Assembly: GCA_022478985.1 (NCBI GenBank)
Contig: JAKSZP010002698.1
Span: forward strand, 62,001-126,000
Length of the DNA stretch: 64,000 nucleotides
DNA from: Massospora cicadina
Taxonomy: Eukaryota; Entomophthoromycota; Entomophthoromycetes; Entomophthorales; Entomophthoraceae
Direction: 5' to 3'
In this document: one piece after another, positions 33,367 to 44,410 of the stretch
How positions within the stretch are numbered: the first letter of the stretch is position 1
Layout of the letters: the number at the start of each line of letters is the position of its first letter
The notes under the pieces: model-generated
What the model saw: the letters and a program-made list of their open reading frames with translations, nothing else
Told to the model about the DNA's origin: nothing
Databases searched by the model: none
Program-made: the position numbers and the translations under genes

Positions 33367-33758
33367 TGTAATTTGGCAGAATCCAGAGGATATGCCATAA
33401 GAGTTTTGCACAGGGTTTAGCCCACTGAGCAATAGAACCCACAATATGACAATTGTGGTCCTTTGTAACAACAGAATAAAACGTTAATATAATAACTATG
33501 GGGCACTTGCTCCCACTATAATACTTTATTTAAATAGAATAAACTCCTCAGATCCTCTCTTCTTACTCTCCTTTCTTCTATTAACCAACAACCCTTCTTA
33601 ATCGCCCATCACGCTCATATACAGCGGCTTCAGACGATACCACACTCATTGCTTGGACTGTTTGGTTCCACCAATTCTTCTCATTTTGACTAGTTTTCTT
33701 TTAATTCCCTATCGCCTAATTTGTAGGCGATTTAATTCATATTTGTTGAATGTCAACA
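33367..33758 (-). repeat. Element M 5' LTR (start uncertain)
   Basis: The 3' boundary at 33367 (CAAATTACA) is set by the primer site. TGTTGACATTCAAC at 33758 is a plausible start, giving ~392 bp, but no second LTR copy confirms it. Two small hairpins with CGCCT/AGGCG arms lie at 33711-33731 and 33765-33786, one on each side of this start. Confidence 0.45.
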
Positions 33759-33839
33759 TTGCCCAATCGCCTTATTCAAGGCGATTTCCCATTAACCCAG
33801 TATCACCTCAATTCGTGGCTTAAATTGCCATTACCAGTT

Positions 33840-34784
33840 CGATTCCAACGGAATCCATACATTTCACCATGATGACTTTGGGCTTATGTCCAGTCATATT
33901 GGAATGCGACACAGACTATATTGGCATAGTCCTCATTGCAGTTAATAAGATGAAGGATTATTATACCCCCATCTCTAAGATGCGCCCACACCAATGCTAT
34001 TAGCTTCTCAAAAGCAGCCTTCTGTCCACAACAGATGAGTAAGAAGAGCCTCTTGATCTCCCTTCACCCACTGCCATGGATGTATAGCAGTTTCCGCTTC
34101 TGACTTGGTTGGTGCATTTTGTTTGAATTTCATGTCAGTTTGAGTGGATCTTTTTGTCTCATTTCAACTTTATCTTAGATTATTTTAAGTTTTCCGTTTT
34201 ATCATTGGAAATGGAATCCCCTGGAAATCCAGTTTCTTTAAATAAATAAAAAGGTACACTTTGAGGGTTTTAATTTGAGGTTCAACGTATGCAGCCGTTG
34301 AAACACTTCTTCAGGTGTTCAAGATGTTTGTTAAACGTTTTTGAAAAAACTGTGATGTCATTGAGGTAGAAAATGATGCAGCTATACTTCAATTCCTGCA
34401 TAATATGATCCATGGACGCTGGAAAGTTGAAGGTGCGTTACACAACCTTGAGGTAACTGGGTTGGTTGGAAGAGACCCTCACTACAAATGAGAGTACATT
34501 TCTCCTGGTCTTCAGGAGAAAGGTCCATTTGCCAATAGCCGCTAGCCAAGTCCATGGCGGAAAAGAAGTTTGAGCCAGAGAGTTGAGCCAGGGCGTTGTC
34601 AATTTGAGAGAGAGGATAACTATCCTTTTTTGTGAGATTATTTAACTTGCAGTAGTCCATAACTATCCAATGACCGCCATTTTTCTTTTTTATTAGCAAG
34701 AGAGGGGAAGACCAGGGGCTTTGTAAGGAACTAGCAATCCCGCGTCTAGTAACTGCTGAAGCTCAGTCCTCATTTGCTGTTCTT
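33840..34784 (-). pseudogene. Element G reverse transcriptase and start of RNase H
   Basis: An open block at 34699-34382 has GGHWIVMDYCKLNNLTKKDS and FFSAMDLASGYWQMDLSPED, with the tryptophan that element A lost. A frameshift at ~34400 leads to the catalytic box at 34357-34368, which reads YLND instead of YxDD. After VFSKTFNKHLEHLKKCF the sequence decays; a weak QKAAFEKL block near 34010 may be the RNase H linker. Confidence 0.82.
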
Positions 34785-35365
34785 CTACCTTTGATTTATG
34801 AAAAGGTTTTTACCAAATGGGATGGGATAATCAAGGAGAGTGTGAACTCTTTCCAGCTCATCTGGGGTTAGCTCATCCGAGATATGGACGTTGGGTAAAG
34901 TACATATTAGGTTATCCGTTGGCAGGCCCATATCCAACATAGAGCCAATAAGGTGAATTTTTTCAATGTCCTCCACAGGGACTAACAAACTCTGCCAATC
35001 TCCTGGTGTTTTTTACAACTATGGCCTTTGAGGTGAGGTTCCCCAATAGCAAAGTAATGGGCCTCTAGTAAGCTGGGTCAAGAATGCCAGGCAATACCCG
35101 AGGCTCCAAGGGACTAACGCCCTCAATACTTATAAGGTGCAACAAACAGTGGTGTGGAATTTGAAGCGATGATTTTTGTGTTAACCACTTGTTGTTCACC
35201 AGGCTTAATCAAAACCTCATCTGCAGCATAGAAAGGGATACCTTCCTTAGCATCCACTGAATTTTGCAATTTCTTTGTGTTGCGCCCAGAAGTGGAATAA
35301 TAAAAGGGTTATAGCTGAGAAGGGAATATTTAACCAGGCAAGAGTATTCATGCTTGCTGGGTTCT
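34785..35365 (-). pseudogene. Element G protease-RT linker
   Basis: The frame at 34988-34785 includes VEDIEKIHLIGSMLDMGLP, also found in element A. This is the spacer between protease and RT in this family. Confidence 0.6.
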
Positions 35366-35701
35366 TTATTTTGATAAGACTAATGGGACTTCATAGTTAT
35401 GTAATGAGAGAAAACCTTTCTTCATGCTGATTATTCCCTCATAATCAATCATAAATTGAGTGCGGATGAGCATATCATATGCGTTATTGTCCAAAGCCAC
35501 AGCAGGGACTGATAAGATAAGCTTCCCAATGCGAATGGGAAGGGAAGAGTATGCCCCAATAGCATGGGTATTATTGGGGCCTGCAGTTCTGAATTCTTGT
35601 TTGTAACCCAAGTCAGGAGCTAGTTTTATCTTCTTGATAAGCTTAGTGGAGATCACATTAACAGTGGAGCCAGTGTCCAAGATAGCCAGTATTTTGACCT
35701 T
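35366..35701 (-). pseudogene. Element G protease
   Basis: A 104-codon open block keeps an intact active site DTGSTVNVIS, then GAYSSLPIRIG and NAYDMLIRTQFM. It is the best preserved retropepsin in the window. It lies in frame with the upstream gag apart from a stop or shift at ~35700. Confidence 0.82.
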
Positions 35702-36950
35702 TCAAGTAACTACTTCAACCTTAGTGAGTGTTCCTCCAAATTTAGGTGATAAAGCTAAGACCTTCTTGAACCGGAAGGTGGAGGTTATCTTTTTAGCAGT
35801 CTCAGGGTATTTATCCATTATGGACTTTAAGGAATGAAACCGCTGAAGAGGGTTTATCAAGCCAGCTAAGAGTTGGTCATTATCGCTGGTAGTGTCAATA
35901 ATATTTGGACACCCTAGAATTTGGCTGAGGTATGTTTCCTCAGGTATGGTATACTCTTCTATTCCTCCAGCGTTCAAATGATCAGGAACTTCTACTTCCA
36001 TGGGGGCTCCAAGTAAGTAGTAGCCAACGTCATCGTAACCCCCCTCAGATTCCTCCCCAAGGGTATTTGCAACAACGGGAAAGGCTGCGATGGAGGTAGG
36101 GGAGATGGCCACAAAAGATTGGGTAGCCTTAGGGGCTGCATTATCCAGCTTGGCGGGTAGGATGGGCACTGAGGCTTTGGTACACTTGCGTGAGAGTATG
36201 GTATTTGCTAACTTACAGATCACTGGTTAATAAGAAGGAGTAATAACTTTTTTAAGTTGTACTGAGGAAATAGGTTTCTCAGGTAGAATAGGCACAGGTG
36301 AACTCACTTCCCTCTGATCAACAGGTGGTAGCTCCTCAATGGTGAGAGCTGAAAGTTTCACCTCAGCTTCTCTGGGGTTGCACATGAATAGAAATAGGCA
36401 ACATCTACTAAAGCCTCTTTTAGATCACGAATAATTTTGAAATGGTGTTTCACTGAGATGATATGCCTGGCCAGATGAGGCTGAGAAGATAACCCAGTTA
36501 ACAGGGCGGCAATAGCATCATCAAGGGTGAGCATGTTAGAGGATGATAACTTTTTTGCAGCAAGGTAAAATCATTCAGCAAAGGAAATGAGCGGTTAACC
36601 CTTATACATGCTAAGGCGCATAAAGGCCTGTTTTTCCCTATGTAGACTACTTTGATCTGAATTCAGCCAAAAGAGCCTCCCTCACCTCTGCCCAAGTGAG
36701 CGAAGGGTCCAGGTAAGGAACTATCATCTCTTGCGCTAGGAGGCTTAAACAGGGAAGGATGTATTGTACTTTTTGTGAATAAGTTGTGCCATGCATGGAA
36801 GCTTCATAAACATATAGAAAAGTTTTGATGGTTCCTTTGCCAGGGGTGAAATTTTCCTTAAGGGGTAGTTTGTAAGGGCGCTGCTCAAGCTCCTTAAGGC
36901 GGCAAGAACACTGGATAGTTGCTTTTCAAGAGCAACTAATATCTGAGTAC
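35702..36950 (-). pseudogene. Element G gag remnant
   Basis: Blocks FTPGKGTIKTFLYVYEA (~36850) and MLTLDDAIAALLTGL (~36510) match element A gag. The C-terminal part is open over 173 codons (36223-35702) and proline/acidic-rich. Several stops precede it. No zinc knuckle was seen, as in element A. Confidence 0.72.
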
Positions 36951-36957
36951 ATGTGAA

Positions 36958-36974
36958 CCCTGTAGTGAGCACCA
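36958..36974 (-). promoter_or_regulatory. Primer-binding site of element G
   Basis: On the minus strand TGGTGCTCACTACAGGG begins 3 bases after the LTR end (TCCTACA). Confidence 0.82.
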
Positions 36975-36977
36975 TTT

Positions 36978-37724
36978 TGTAGGAATCCATCTTAGGGTGA
37001 TCGCTGGTGCTTACACCTCTGGATCCCACAAAAGTTTTAATAAGATTCAACAAAATATACTCTAATAAAAACTTGTTTTTATAAGGTTTTTATTAGGAGC
37101 GCGGGGTGTAACAGAAAACGATCCCCTTGATATCTTCCCAATTCATACTTAAACTGATTTTGAGGGTTGGGGGAATTTGAGGATAGTTTCAGAATAACTT
37201 CAACGCATTCCAAATTAGGAAATATGATAAACTCTCCTATCAGATCGTGGGTAATGTGAGTTACTTTTTGAAAAAATGATAAATGGGGTTTTAAAGCAGA
37301 ATGTACCCATACAGTAATGTATTGATGTATTTTAACCAATCACTGCTTGTTAAATTACTTTCACCTTGAGGGACCTCTGCAACGCCTATAAAAAAGGGGG
37401 CGGTCCCCGCATAGGTGTTGGAATGGACCTGGGCATAACCAGGGGGTGCCTTCCAATGGTCACCCTGAGATCCTTCACATGGTTGGAGTAATCCAACTGC
37501 TCGATTTTTGGGTTATTGCCTGTTCCAGATTTGAAAAGGTGTTCCCCTGACTTGTGGGGTTCCACTGAGAATTGACCAGTGTCTTTTGATCGATTCTATC
37601 GTTTTTATTATTAAATTTACTTCCTGATTCATCATAAACTTGTAAATGGCTGACATTTCCCCATTTTGGCTGATTATGACCCAAGACATTCTTTCTCTGC
37701 AGCTGAGAGGGCAAATGTCTGACA
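36978..37724 (-). repeat. Element G 5' LTR (A type)
   Basis: It starts TGTCAGAC at 37724 on the minus strand, like the A LTR, and its U5 end (AGGTGTAAGCACCAGCGATC...TTCCTACA) matches A LTR U5. The 747-bp length is near the 808 bp of element A. The middle has diverged strongly. Confidence 0.7.
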
Positions 37725-38880
37725 TAATGTACTGGAAAGTTGAAATTCAGAATACTTTACAAATTCCAGCATATAAGAAAATAGTTTGAGTTTTTGGTGG
37801 GTTTGGGGGTAGCAGGGGTTAAATATTGCCAACTTGGCGGCATAGGCGCATGAGCAGCCAGCAGTGAATGTGAGCTCCTTAATCTCATCCAGGGCTTCCT
37901 CAGGGAAGTTAGCTTTTATAATTAAGCCAGGAATACTCTTGGTAAGAAGTTTTAAGTCTTGTGGAGGTATTGGAAGAGGAGGATGTTGGTAGTGACAGCA
38001 GACACTTTGAAAGTGAAATGACAATGGTTTTTGTAAACTGGAAAGCCCTTGCATGATTGGAAGTGGCGCTGAGGATCATACTTGGGAGGCTGAAAAAATT
38101 CCTAGCCAAACTTGAATTCAGGGCTAATGAGGAAAAGGTAAATTTATTGGTTATTCATTCAGGATAGAAGAAATTCAAGATGATAAATTCAAACAAGAAA
38201 TGAGAGCTGGTTGGTTGAGGGCAGGGTTGGTTGGCACACAAACTACCATCCAAGGCAGTTTGACTGGGACCTGAGCATAAATCTGCTCCTGCACAGTTTA
38301 AAAGGTTTGGGTTTGATTGGCTGTCATAGCAGGAGCTACATCCGCAGTGGTTGAGGGAGGGGGAGGGAGCATCTGGTTTAAAGCTAACTGAATGAAGACA
38401 GGACATGTAAATGGGTGTATTTGTGCCATGTGGATGGCCCAGCAAGCCTTGAGCTCAGCTAAACTAGTGACTTTTCAGTTGCGGTTCTATGAAGTTAATG
38501 TGAGTAGTAAATTGGTCCAATAACATACTAAAGGCTCCCATAACATGATGGTAGGCTGTGATGGGGGAAACCATGGGTCTTACTGGGGCAACCTCTTGGG
38601 TGGGAGAGGCAGGGAGGTTGACAACTCTTAGAAATTCGTGGCTATTTAGTACTATAAAAGAATGTGATGGCATAGTATGGGAACACATAGCTCGCAGATT
38701 GTGCCAAATTCATGGTAGATCACTTGGGTATTTCTAAGTTAATGGCATCCACAAATTATGGCGGATTGTCAGACAGGATTGAGGAAGCCATGCTATATGA
38801 ATTCCGCCATAACGCAGAGAATTGTTGGGTCAGCAGATAATGATGTCCACTCCATAAGCATTTAAACTAATTGCAGATTT
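37725..38880 (-). pseudogene. Element K gag-like region
   Basis: Several open blocks (38054-37674 with 126 codons, 38445-38155, 38688-38464) lie downstream of the K LTR. The block at 38688-38464 matches 51987-51763 in element I (both read ...LLDQF/LLNQF-N/TTH...N). The region is therefore the gag of an I-family chromovirus. No zinc knuckle was seen. The element G LTR cuts it at 37724, where an open frame runs into the LTR. Confidence 0.6.
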
Positions 38881-38900
38881 TGGCATGCATTGCTGGATAC

Positions 38901-39724
38901 TTTTAGTAAAAGTCAAAACAAAAGTGGGAGTATACCTTACAGATAACAATTCAGAACGGTTGGTTTATTTGAAGTAAAGGGGAAAAATTAAAGAAATCAC
39001 CTGACAACCTACCTTAAAGAGGGTGGCTGCTTAAATAATGAGGTGTAGGAAAAATATGAGGGAGCTTAGAAATTGGTTAGTGCCTAAGCCTTTGTGGGGA
39101 ACCCTAATTGGTAGGTTGGGCTTAGCACAATGGGTAGTGGAGAGGCTTCAGAGAGCTTGGTTCACATCATAAAAGTTATGATAGTGCGACCATCACATAT
39201 AAGTGAAATCCAAAAGGATACTATTGATATTAAAATTTTGCTGGATGAGTAAGCTACTATCACCAGTCTCATAAGAACTCATCCCACTTATGAAATTGAT
39301 TAAAAAATTGGCAGTAATCTGGGTGATCTGCAAGTATGATTTGCAATCTGGACTACTAAAAACAACCTGATCCAACTTATCAGGCAAGGTAAGGCAGATA
39401 TGGGGTTTGGATGGGGTGAAGTAAATTCTTGATTCTCAAGGGTGACCAGGACAGACTTGGGTAGACCCTAAGATCTTGCCTGAAGTCCTTATGCTGAACC
39501 ACCTTTCTACAAACTTCTTCAATCATTCCCCCCAGATCAAAAGAGATATTTGGAGTAGAGAGGGAGGTTCTTCAGGATCAAGGGCAGTAACCCACCGCGC
39601 ATCCACTATGTGAGCTAGGTCACTAATATGAGAGAGGGGCTTTACATGGGGCTTGGGACACTTCCTTCGCTTGTAGGGGTATTACTTGCAATCCAGATGG
39701 ATGGGCTGGAAATTGGGACTTATA
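38901..39724 (-). repeat. LTR shared by element I (3') and element K (5')
   Basis: On the minus strand it starts TATAAGTCCCAATTTCC right after the polypurine tract of element I. CTCACATAGTGGATGCGCGG lies near 39600 and matches the start of B LTRs. Its last ~320 bp match the 5' LTR fragment of element I at 52188-52519. Gag of element K follows directly, so the same LTR serves two elements in tandem. Confidence 0.65.
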
Positions 39725-39741
39725 TTATCCTTTCCTTTGGG
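39725..39741 (-). promoter_or_regulatory. Polypurine tract of element I
   Basis: On the minus strand CCCAAAGGAAAGGATAA precedes the LTR start. The AAAGGAAAGGATAA part is identical to the tract of element F. Confidence 0.7.
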
Positions 39742-40318
39742 AACAGTATACATTCTCCCTCCTAGGTCTTGATCAAGGGTATAACTTTTATGCTTTTGTA
39801 GTAGCTTATTTGCAAGAATAGCCACCGTCTTTAGGGGGTAACATTAAGATGTGTCACGTGAAAGTTTCCACATGTTCCTTACAGTTTACAAAATATTTTG
39901 CACTCACCCAGTTATTTTCATAGGATGGGGTAGCCTTTCCAAGCCATTAAGTTCTGGATGGAGTGACGTGATTTCTGAAAGGCCAAGATTGCCTCTACCT
40001 CTGCCTCCTGGGAGTCTTCTACCATGATAGGTCCAGGTGACGCAGGCATGGGGCCCTTGAATAGAGACATAAGGGTCACATGAAACACATTATGATCTTT
40101 CTATTGAGAAGCAAGCTTTAAGTGAGAAGGCATATTAACCAAGTCCTTCAACGTCCTAAAGGACCCAGAGAATTTGCACACTAGCTTTTAAAAGGAACTT
40201 TCATGTCTAAATGACGTGTGTACAACATGATTAGGGATCCTTCCCTAAGCTCATGGCCTGGGTGGCATTTTTGGTCTAAAATTACTTTTTATCTTTAATT
40301 GCCTTTAACAGGAGCTCC
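39742..40318 (-). pseudogene. Element I integrase C-terminus and chromodomain
   Basis: On the minus strand FHVTLMSLFKGPMPASPGPI near 40080 is the SH3-like end of integrase. EAEVEAILAFQKS and IQNLMAWKGYP (39935-40020) are a chromodomain nearly identical to that of element F. Stops and a frameshift follow. The upstream part of this integrase lies beyond element H, at 47317-47610. Confidence 0.78.
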
Positions 40319-40939
40319 TTTCAGGTTTAGTTAAGTTTTGTTGAAGTAAGGGCCTTTGAAGACTACTCAATTATCCATTGAATGTAGCTCCATCAGGAAT
40401 ATCTTATGTCTGCAGTGCTCCTAAGGCAATCTTTCAACGTAAATAAGTCATTGAGGCTAATTTTTTTCAATCAAAATGGTAAGATCTCTGTAAAAATAGG
40501 CAGGAAAATCTCTAGTATAACAACTAGGCAAAAATGTTAATATCTTTATTGATCAAAATTTGGGGATATTTATAGAGCCATGAAAGACTCAGGATCACTT
40601 AGGATAGACCTTGTGAGAGAATCAGGATTGAGTGGGGTAAGTAGATCTCTTTATTGGCGCGGAAAAATGCAAAGGATTTTCAGCATGCTTGGTCCTTCTG
40701 GGTCATGTCAGTAGTTTCCAGTGATCTCTGAAAGGAAAGATTTTCTAAGTGAATTAGCACCTTTGTCAGGTAAATTGGCGGATTCACGAAGATTTTGGGA
40801 TTTAAAACGTTCTTTTAGGAGCTCATTATCCTTATCAGTTTTAATACCTCTCAAATCAGCAGAGCTCCACTGGTTGTAATGCAAATCAGTATGCGTTTGA
40901 ATCTCACCCATATTAACGCAATTTCCATTATTCCTGACA
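40319..40939 (-). repeat. Element H 3' LTR
   Basis: The 621-bp unit (minus strand) starts TGTCAGGAATAATGG at 40939 and ends AACTAAACCTGAAA. It aligns throughout with 46699-47316. A polypurine stretch with GAGGGGGT lies just upstream at 40940-40955. Confidence 0.9.
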
Positions 40940-41059
40940 ATGACCCCCTCAAGATCTTGCAAAGGAGGAAATAACTCCAGAGAAATCTAGCCTGGACTCA
41001 ATTCATGACAGAGCCCGATTTTACAGAGCAATTGAATACTCAGGTCCTTGTTGATAGAT

Positions 41060-42060
41060 CACTAGATAAGGGCCTGACCATAGGGTGTTAAGTTTGTGGA
41101 CCCATCCTCCAGGTCGGTGATGGTAGAATAGGATGTGTTCTCATAATTAATATTTGGGAAAAATTGCTTTCCGGGCATTGTTCTGTTCAGATTCGCGTTT
41201 AGTTATAGTTCCCATGGAATTTTGCAGCTAGAGCTTGTAGCCAAAACAGTTCATTAGACATCCTTACATAATGATATCAGTAGTATCAGGCGTTAAAGTT
41301 TCTAATATGGACTGTATGCTTGAGGGCAGAATCAGATCTCATCTGTAAAGGGCGCAAAAAAGGGACATATGGGTAATTTATTGGTAACTGAAACATTACA
41401 CTAGTAAATCCACTGGTAGGTAAGCAATCCATTTGTGAAGGGTCAGATTGAGCAATCTATCAGAGAAAGGTGGCTAATGTACCATTAGCCTTTCTATAAC
41501 CCCATCGGTAGCAGGATGGTAGGGTACTGTAAAACAGTGAAAGGTGTCCATTAGCGATTTGATATTGGAGACTACTTGAGAAATGAAGTTGGTACAACTA
41601 TTAGACAATAGAACCTTGGGACTACTGTGGAGAGTGAAGACTTGTTTTAGCAGTAAGGATGTAGTTGCCTTAGAGGTGGGAGAGGCAATGGAGATGGCCT
41701 CCACCCATTCCTTGAAGTAGTCAACTTCTAAGATGAAATAGCGATGGACATAAATCGTCATAGGCAAGGGGCTAAAAACTTTGATACTAACTGTGGCGAA
41801 CGGGGTTCATGGGACCCACAACCTGATGTTAATATATCAGATTTGGATGATTCTGGTTGGCACACGTAAAGCAGGTATCAATGACTTCCTGGATAGTCTC
41901 AATCATCCTATCCCTTTATTAACGTTCTATCAGCTATTAATGGGTCTTACTTACTGGACTGTAACCTATGGTAACGTGCACATCCAGGGCAAACTTTGTT
42001 CTAGTGAAAAGTTGGATGTACATTAGTCAAGACGCCCCAACTTGCTTATTGGATAGTAAA
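41060..42060 (-). pseudogene. Element H integrase remnant
   Basis: CFTCANQ (~41860-41885) is the end of the zinc-binding domain. An open block 41767-41474 has VDYFKEWVEA, then LLSNSCTNF where the second catalytic aspartate has become asparagine, and YHPATDGVIERL with the glutamate. Stops separate these parts. No chromodomain was found between it and the LTR. Confidence 0.8.
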
Positions 42061-42189
42061 TTATCAACCCAAGTATGTTAAGCCATTTTTTTAGTCAGTG
42101 TTGGATCCCTAGAGCTTCTCAACTTTGATACTCTAATATTGCCACAAGTTCATAAATCTGATCCTCTTAAGAAGCATAGAGTGTCAATA

Positions 42190-42690
42190 TGGGTAGCCAG
42201 GGTAATCTGTTGGCATTTTGATGCACCATGCCAGCATTGTAGATAATTGAGAAATTGTAATTCTGAAGCTTAAGAGCCCATCGGGCCAACCGTCCATCTG
42301 GGTCTCAAATGTTGTAGCCACCGTAGGGAAGCATGGTCCATCACTACAGTGAAATAGTTCCTATAAAGGAAAGGATGAAAGTGTTTTAAAGGCCACAATA
42401 CATCCAAAACTTGCATTCAGTTAAGATGTAGTTCCTTTCTGCCAGAGTTAGAGTCTTAATGAAGTAAGTGATAGGGTGATAAAAATGATTTGTATCAAGC
42501 TGAGCCAGAATAGCCCCCGCAGCAAGTCCGCTAGCATCAGTAAAAAGGATGAAATGTTTGTCAAACTCAGGGTGCACTAATATAGGAGTGGTAGCAAGAG
42601 CCTTCCTTAGAACATCAAAGGCCTACTGTTGGGTTTATTCCCAATGGAACGGGAACTCTTTAGAAGTAAATAGGTTATCAGTTTGAAAAG
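42190..42690 (-). pseudogene. Element H RNase H remnant
   Basis: HFILFTDASGLAAGAILAQ and TLAERNYILTECK are the first RNase H blocks with the first aspartate kept (42577-42386). Downstream sequence (42190-42380) contains DHASLRWLQHL-like remains in broken frames. Confidence 0.82.
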
Positions 42691-43400
42691 TTCAGCAAAA
42701 TGAGTATAAAATTGTCAGTAGTAACCAACTATTCTGAAAAAACCTATATCACAGAAACTGCTCAGCCAAGTCATTTCCTAATAGCGATCACCTTGTTGGG
42801 TAGTGGCACGATTCCCTCTGAGGTAACCTTATGCCTGATAAACTCCATTTTGGTCTGGAAGAACTGGCATTTGGTGGGCTTCAACTTCAGTGAAGCATAG
42901 AGAAGACGTTCAAACATGTACTTTAGGTTAGCTAGATGTTAATCAAAAGTCTGGGAGAATAATGTCACATTACCAAATAAACTAATATACACGACATATT
43001 CAAATACCCCAGTAGGCAGTCCGTCACCCTCTGAAATGTGGCTGGAGCATTGAATAGCCCTTAAGACATATGCATAGGCTCAAATAACTCTTTGTTCAAT
43101 TTAAGGGAACATTTTGTCTCTATCATCAGGTGCAAGCGCAATCTGCCAATACCCACTGGCAAGGTCAATTGCTGAGAAAAGCTAAATCTCGCTAGGAGTT
43201 GTAACAAATCATCAATTTGGGGTAGGGGTAGCTGTCCTTTTGGGTGATGGAATTTAGATGGTGGTAATCTATCACCACGCAATGCCCCATCAATCCTCCT
43301 TACAAGCAGCAACGGTGAGGCACAGGGGCTTTAAGATGGCTTTAGCAATATAAAGTCCAAGGGTTTCTTTAGTTCTTTCATAAATAGGCTTATTTAACCT
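42691..43400 (-). pseudogene. Element H reverse transcriptase remnant
   Basis: LLLVRRIDGALR and LPLPQIDDLLQLL (43312-43150) mark fingers and palm in shifted frames. At the catalytic position (~42970) the sequence reads YLFGNVTLFSQTF, so both aspartates of YxDD are gone. KLKPTKCQFFQ-like sequence follows near 42860. Confidence 0.78.
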
Positions 43401-43879
43401 CAGACTTTCGGTAAGGTTGAGTTTGGATTGGAGGGGCGTCACCAGTAAGCACCCTGTTCTGCACCCACTTCATCATTCCAAAATCGGTTGGCCTCATGGA
43501 AAATTATTGACATACTCCTCAACTAAAACATCCGCCTGTCATTGTTGCTCAGAGGTGAGGGTTTAAATAATCTCTACTTCAACTCAGGCTATTGTAGCAT
43601 TTTATCAATGCCTAATTCATGCAACGTTCCACACCCATGAATGGACTCAATTTGAGTGGAGGGTAGAGTCTGGACATACAACATGATGGGTTTGAGTTAT
43701 TAGCATCAATTCATCCATAAAGGTAGCTATCAAGATAGTTAAATGTCCTCAGTAAGCTGGATTTAGCACCCCAGGGTAAGTAAGAGGCTCCCAAATAGCC
43801 AGATCAGGATCTCCATGAATCTACAATAGATGGTCCGGTAATATGGTAATTTGGAGCCCACTGTACACGAGTTTTATGA

Positions 43880-44410
43880 CTTTGGAGGTAAGGTCACGCG
43901 GTTAATTGTATACACAGGCATCCATTTCTGGGCTTCTGCACTGGAAGGTGGTAATTTGGCCTTTGGTCTAACTATGCAGTATTTGAGGCATTTGATGTGG
44001 TTTTTTTCTAGTAATCATCTTTCAGTATTTCTTTTTCCTTTTTCCTTAAGAAAATTTTTAATATTAAAGGGAAAGTAACCTAAAATAGAAAAATATAGGT
44101 CCTTATGACCATTTGGGTATTGATTCAACTAGGAATTATGTGCTGATGAGAAGGTTATATCTATAGTAATCTATCACAATTGCTGGGGGCAGTCACTACC
44201 AAAAATACACATCAGAGCGGCAGGGATGAGTAAGTGCCAAAAGAACGAGTTCGATGCAGTCCTGCAGTCCCATAGTCTCCTGTGTGGTTCTGATCTGGAG
44301 CAAATTTTTATCTGTTTTACTAGTCAGGAAGATAAGACGTTAACTGTAGACTTATTATCAACTATGGCCAAGATATATTTTATAAATGGCTACTTCTACT
44401 CAAGTGACTT
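43880..44410 (-). pseudogene. Element H protease remnant
   Basis: AIVDNKSTVNVLSS (minus strand, ~44345-44390) aligns with MDTGSTVNVIS of element G. The catalytic aspartate is kept, but the T and G of the active loop have become N and K. A stop follows within the motif region. Confidence 0.68.

Larger units (their letters stand above)
33840..37724 (-). mobile_element. Element G: A-family gypsy element, 3' part missing
   Basis: In minus-strand order it has a 5' LTR, primer site, gag, protease and RT, then fades out in the RNase H region where element M begins. No integrase of this copy was found. Gag, protease and RT match element A closely. Its 5' LTR sits inside the gag-like frame of element K. 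Confidence 0.8.

Noticed and set aside
33367..33480. Sequence upstream of M gag as the B-type 5' LTR of element F
   Set aside because: Only scattered short matches to the B LTR end (TTGTCATAT, TGGCATAT) were found; the terminus and spacing differ, and the primer site groups it with other families.
33825..33850. GTTCGATTCC resembling a tRNA B box
   Set aside because: The bases on each side do not pair as a T stem, and no A box or acceptor stem fits upstream.
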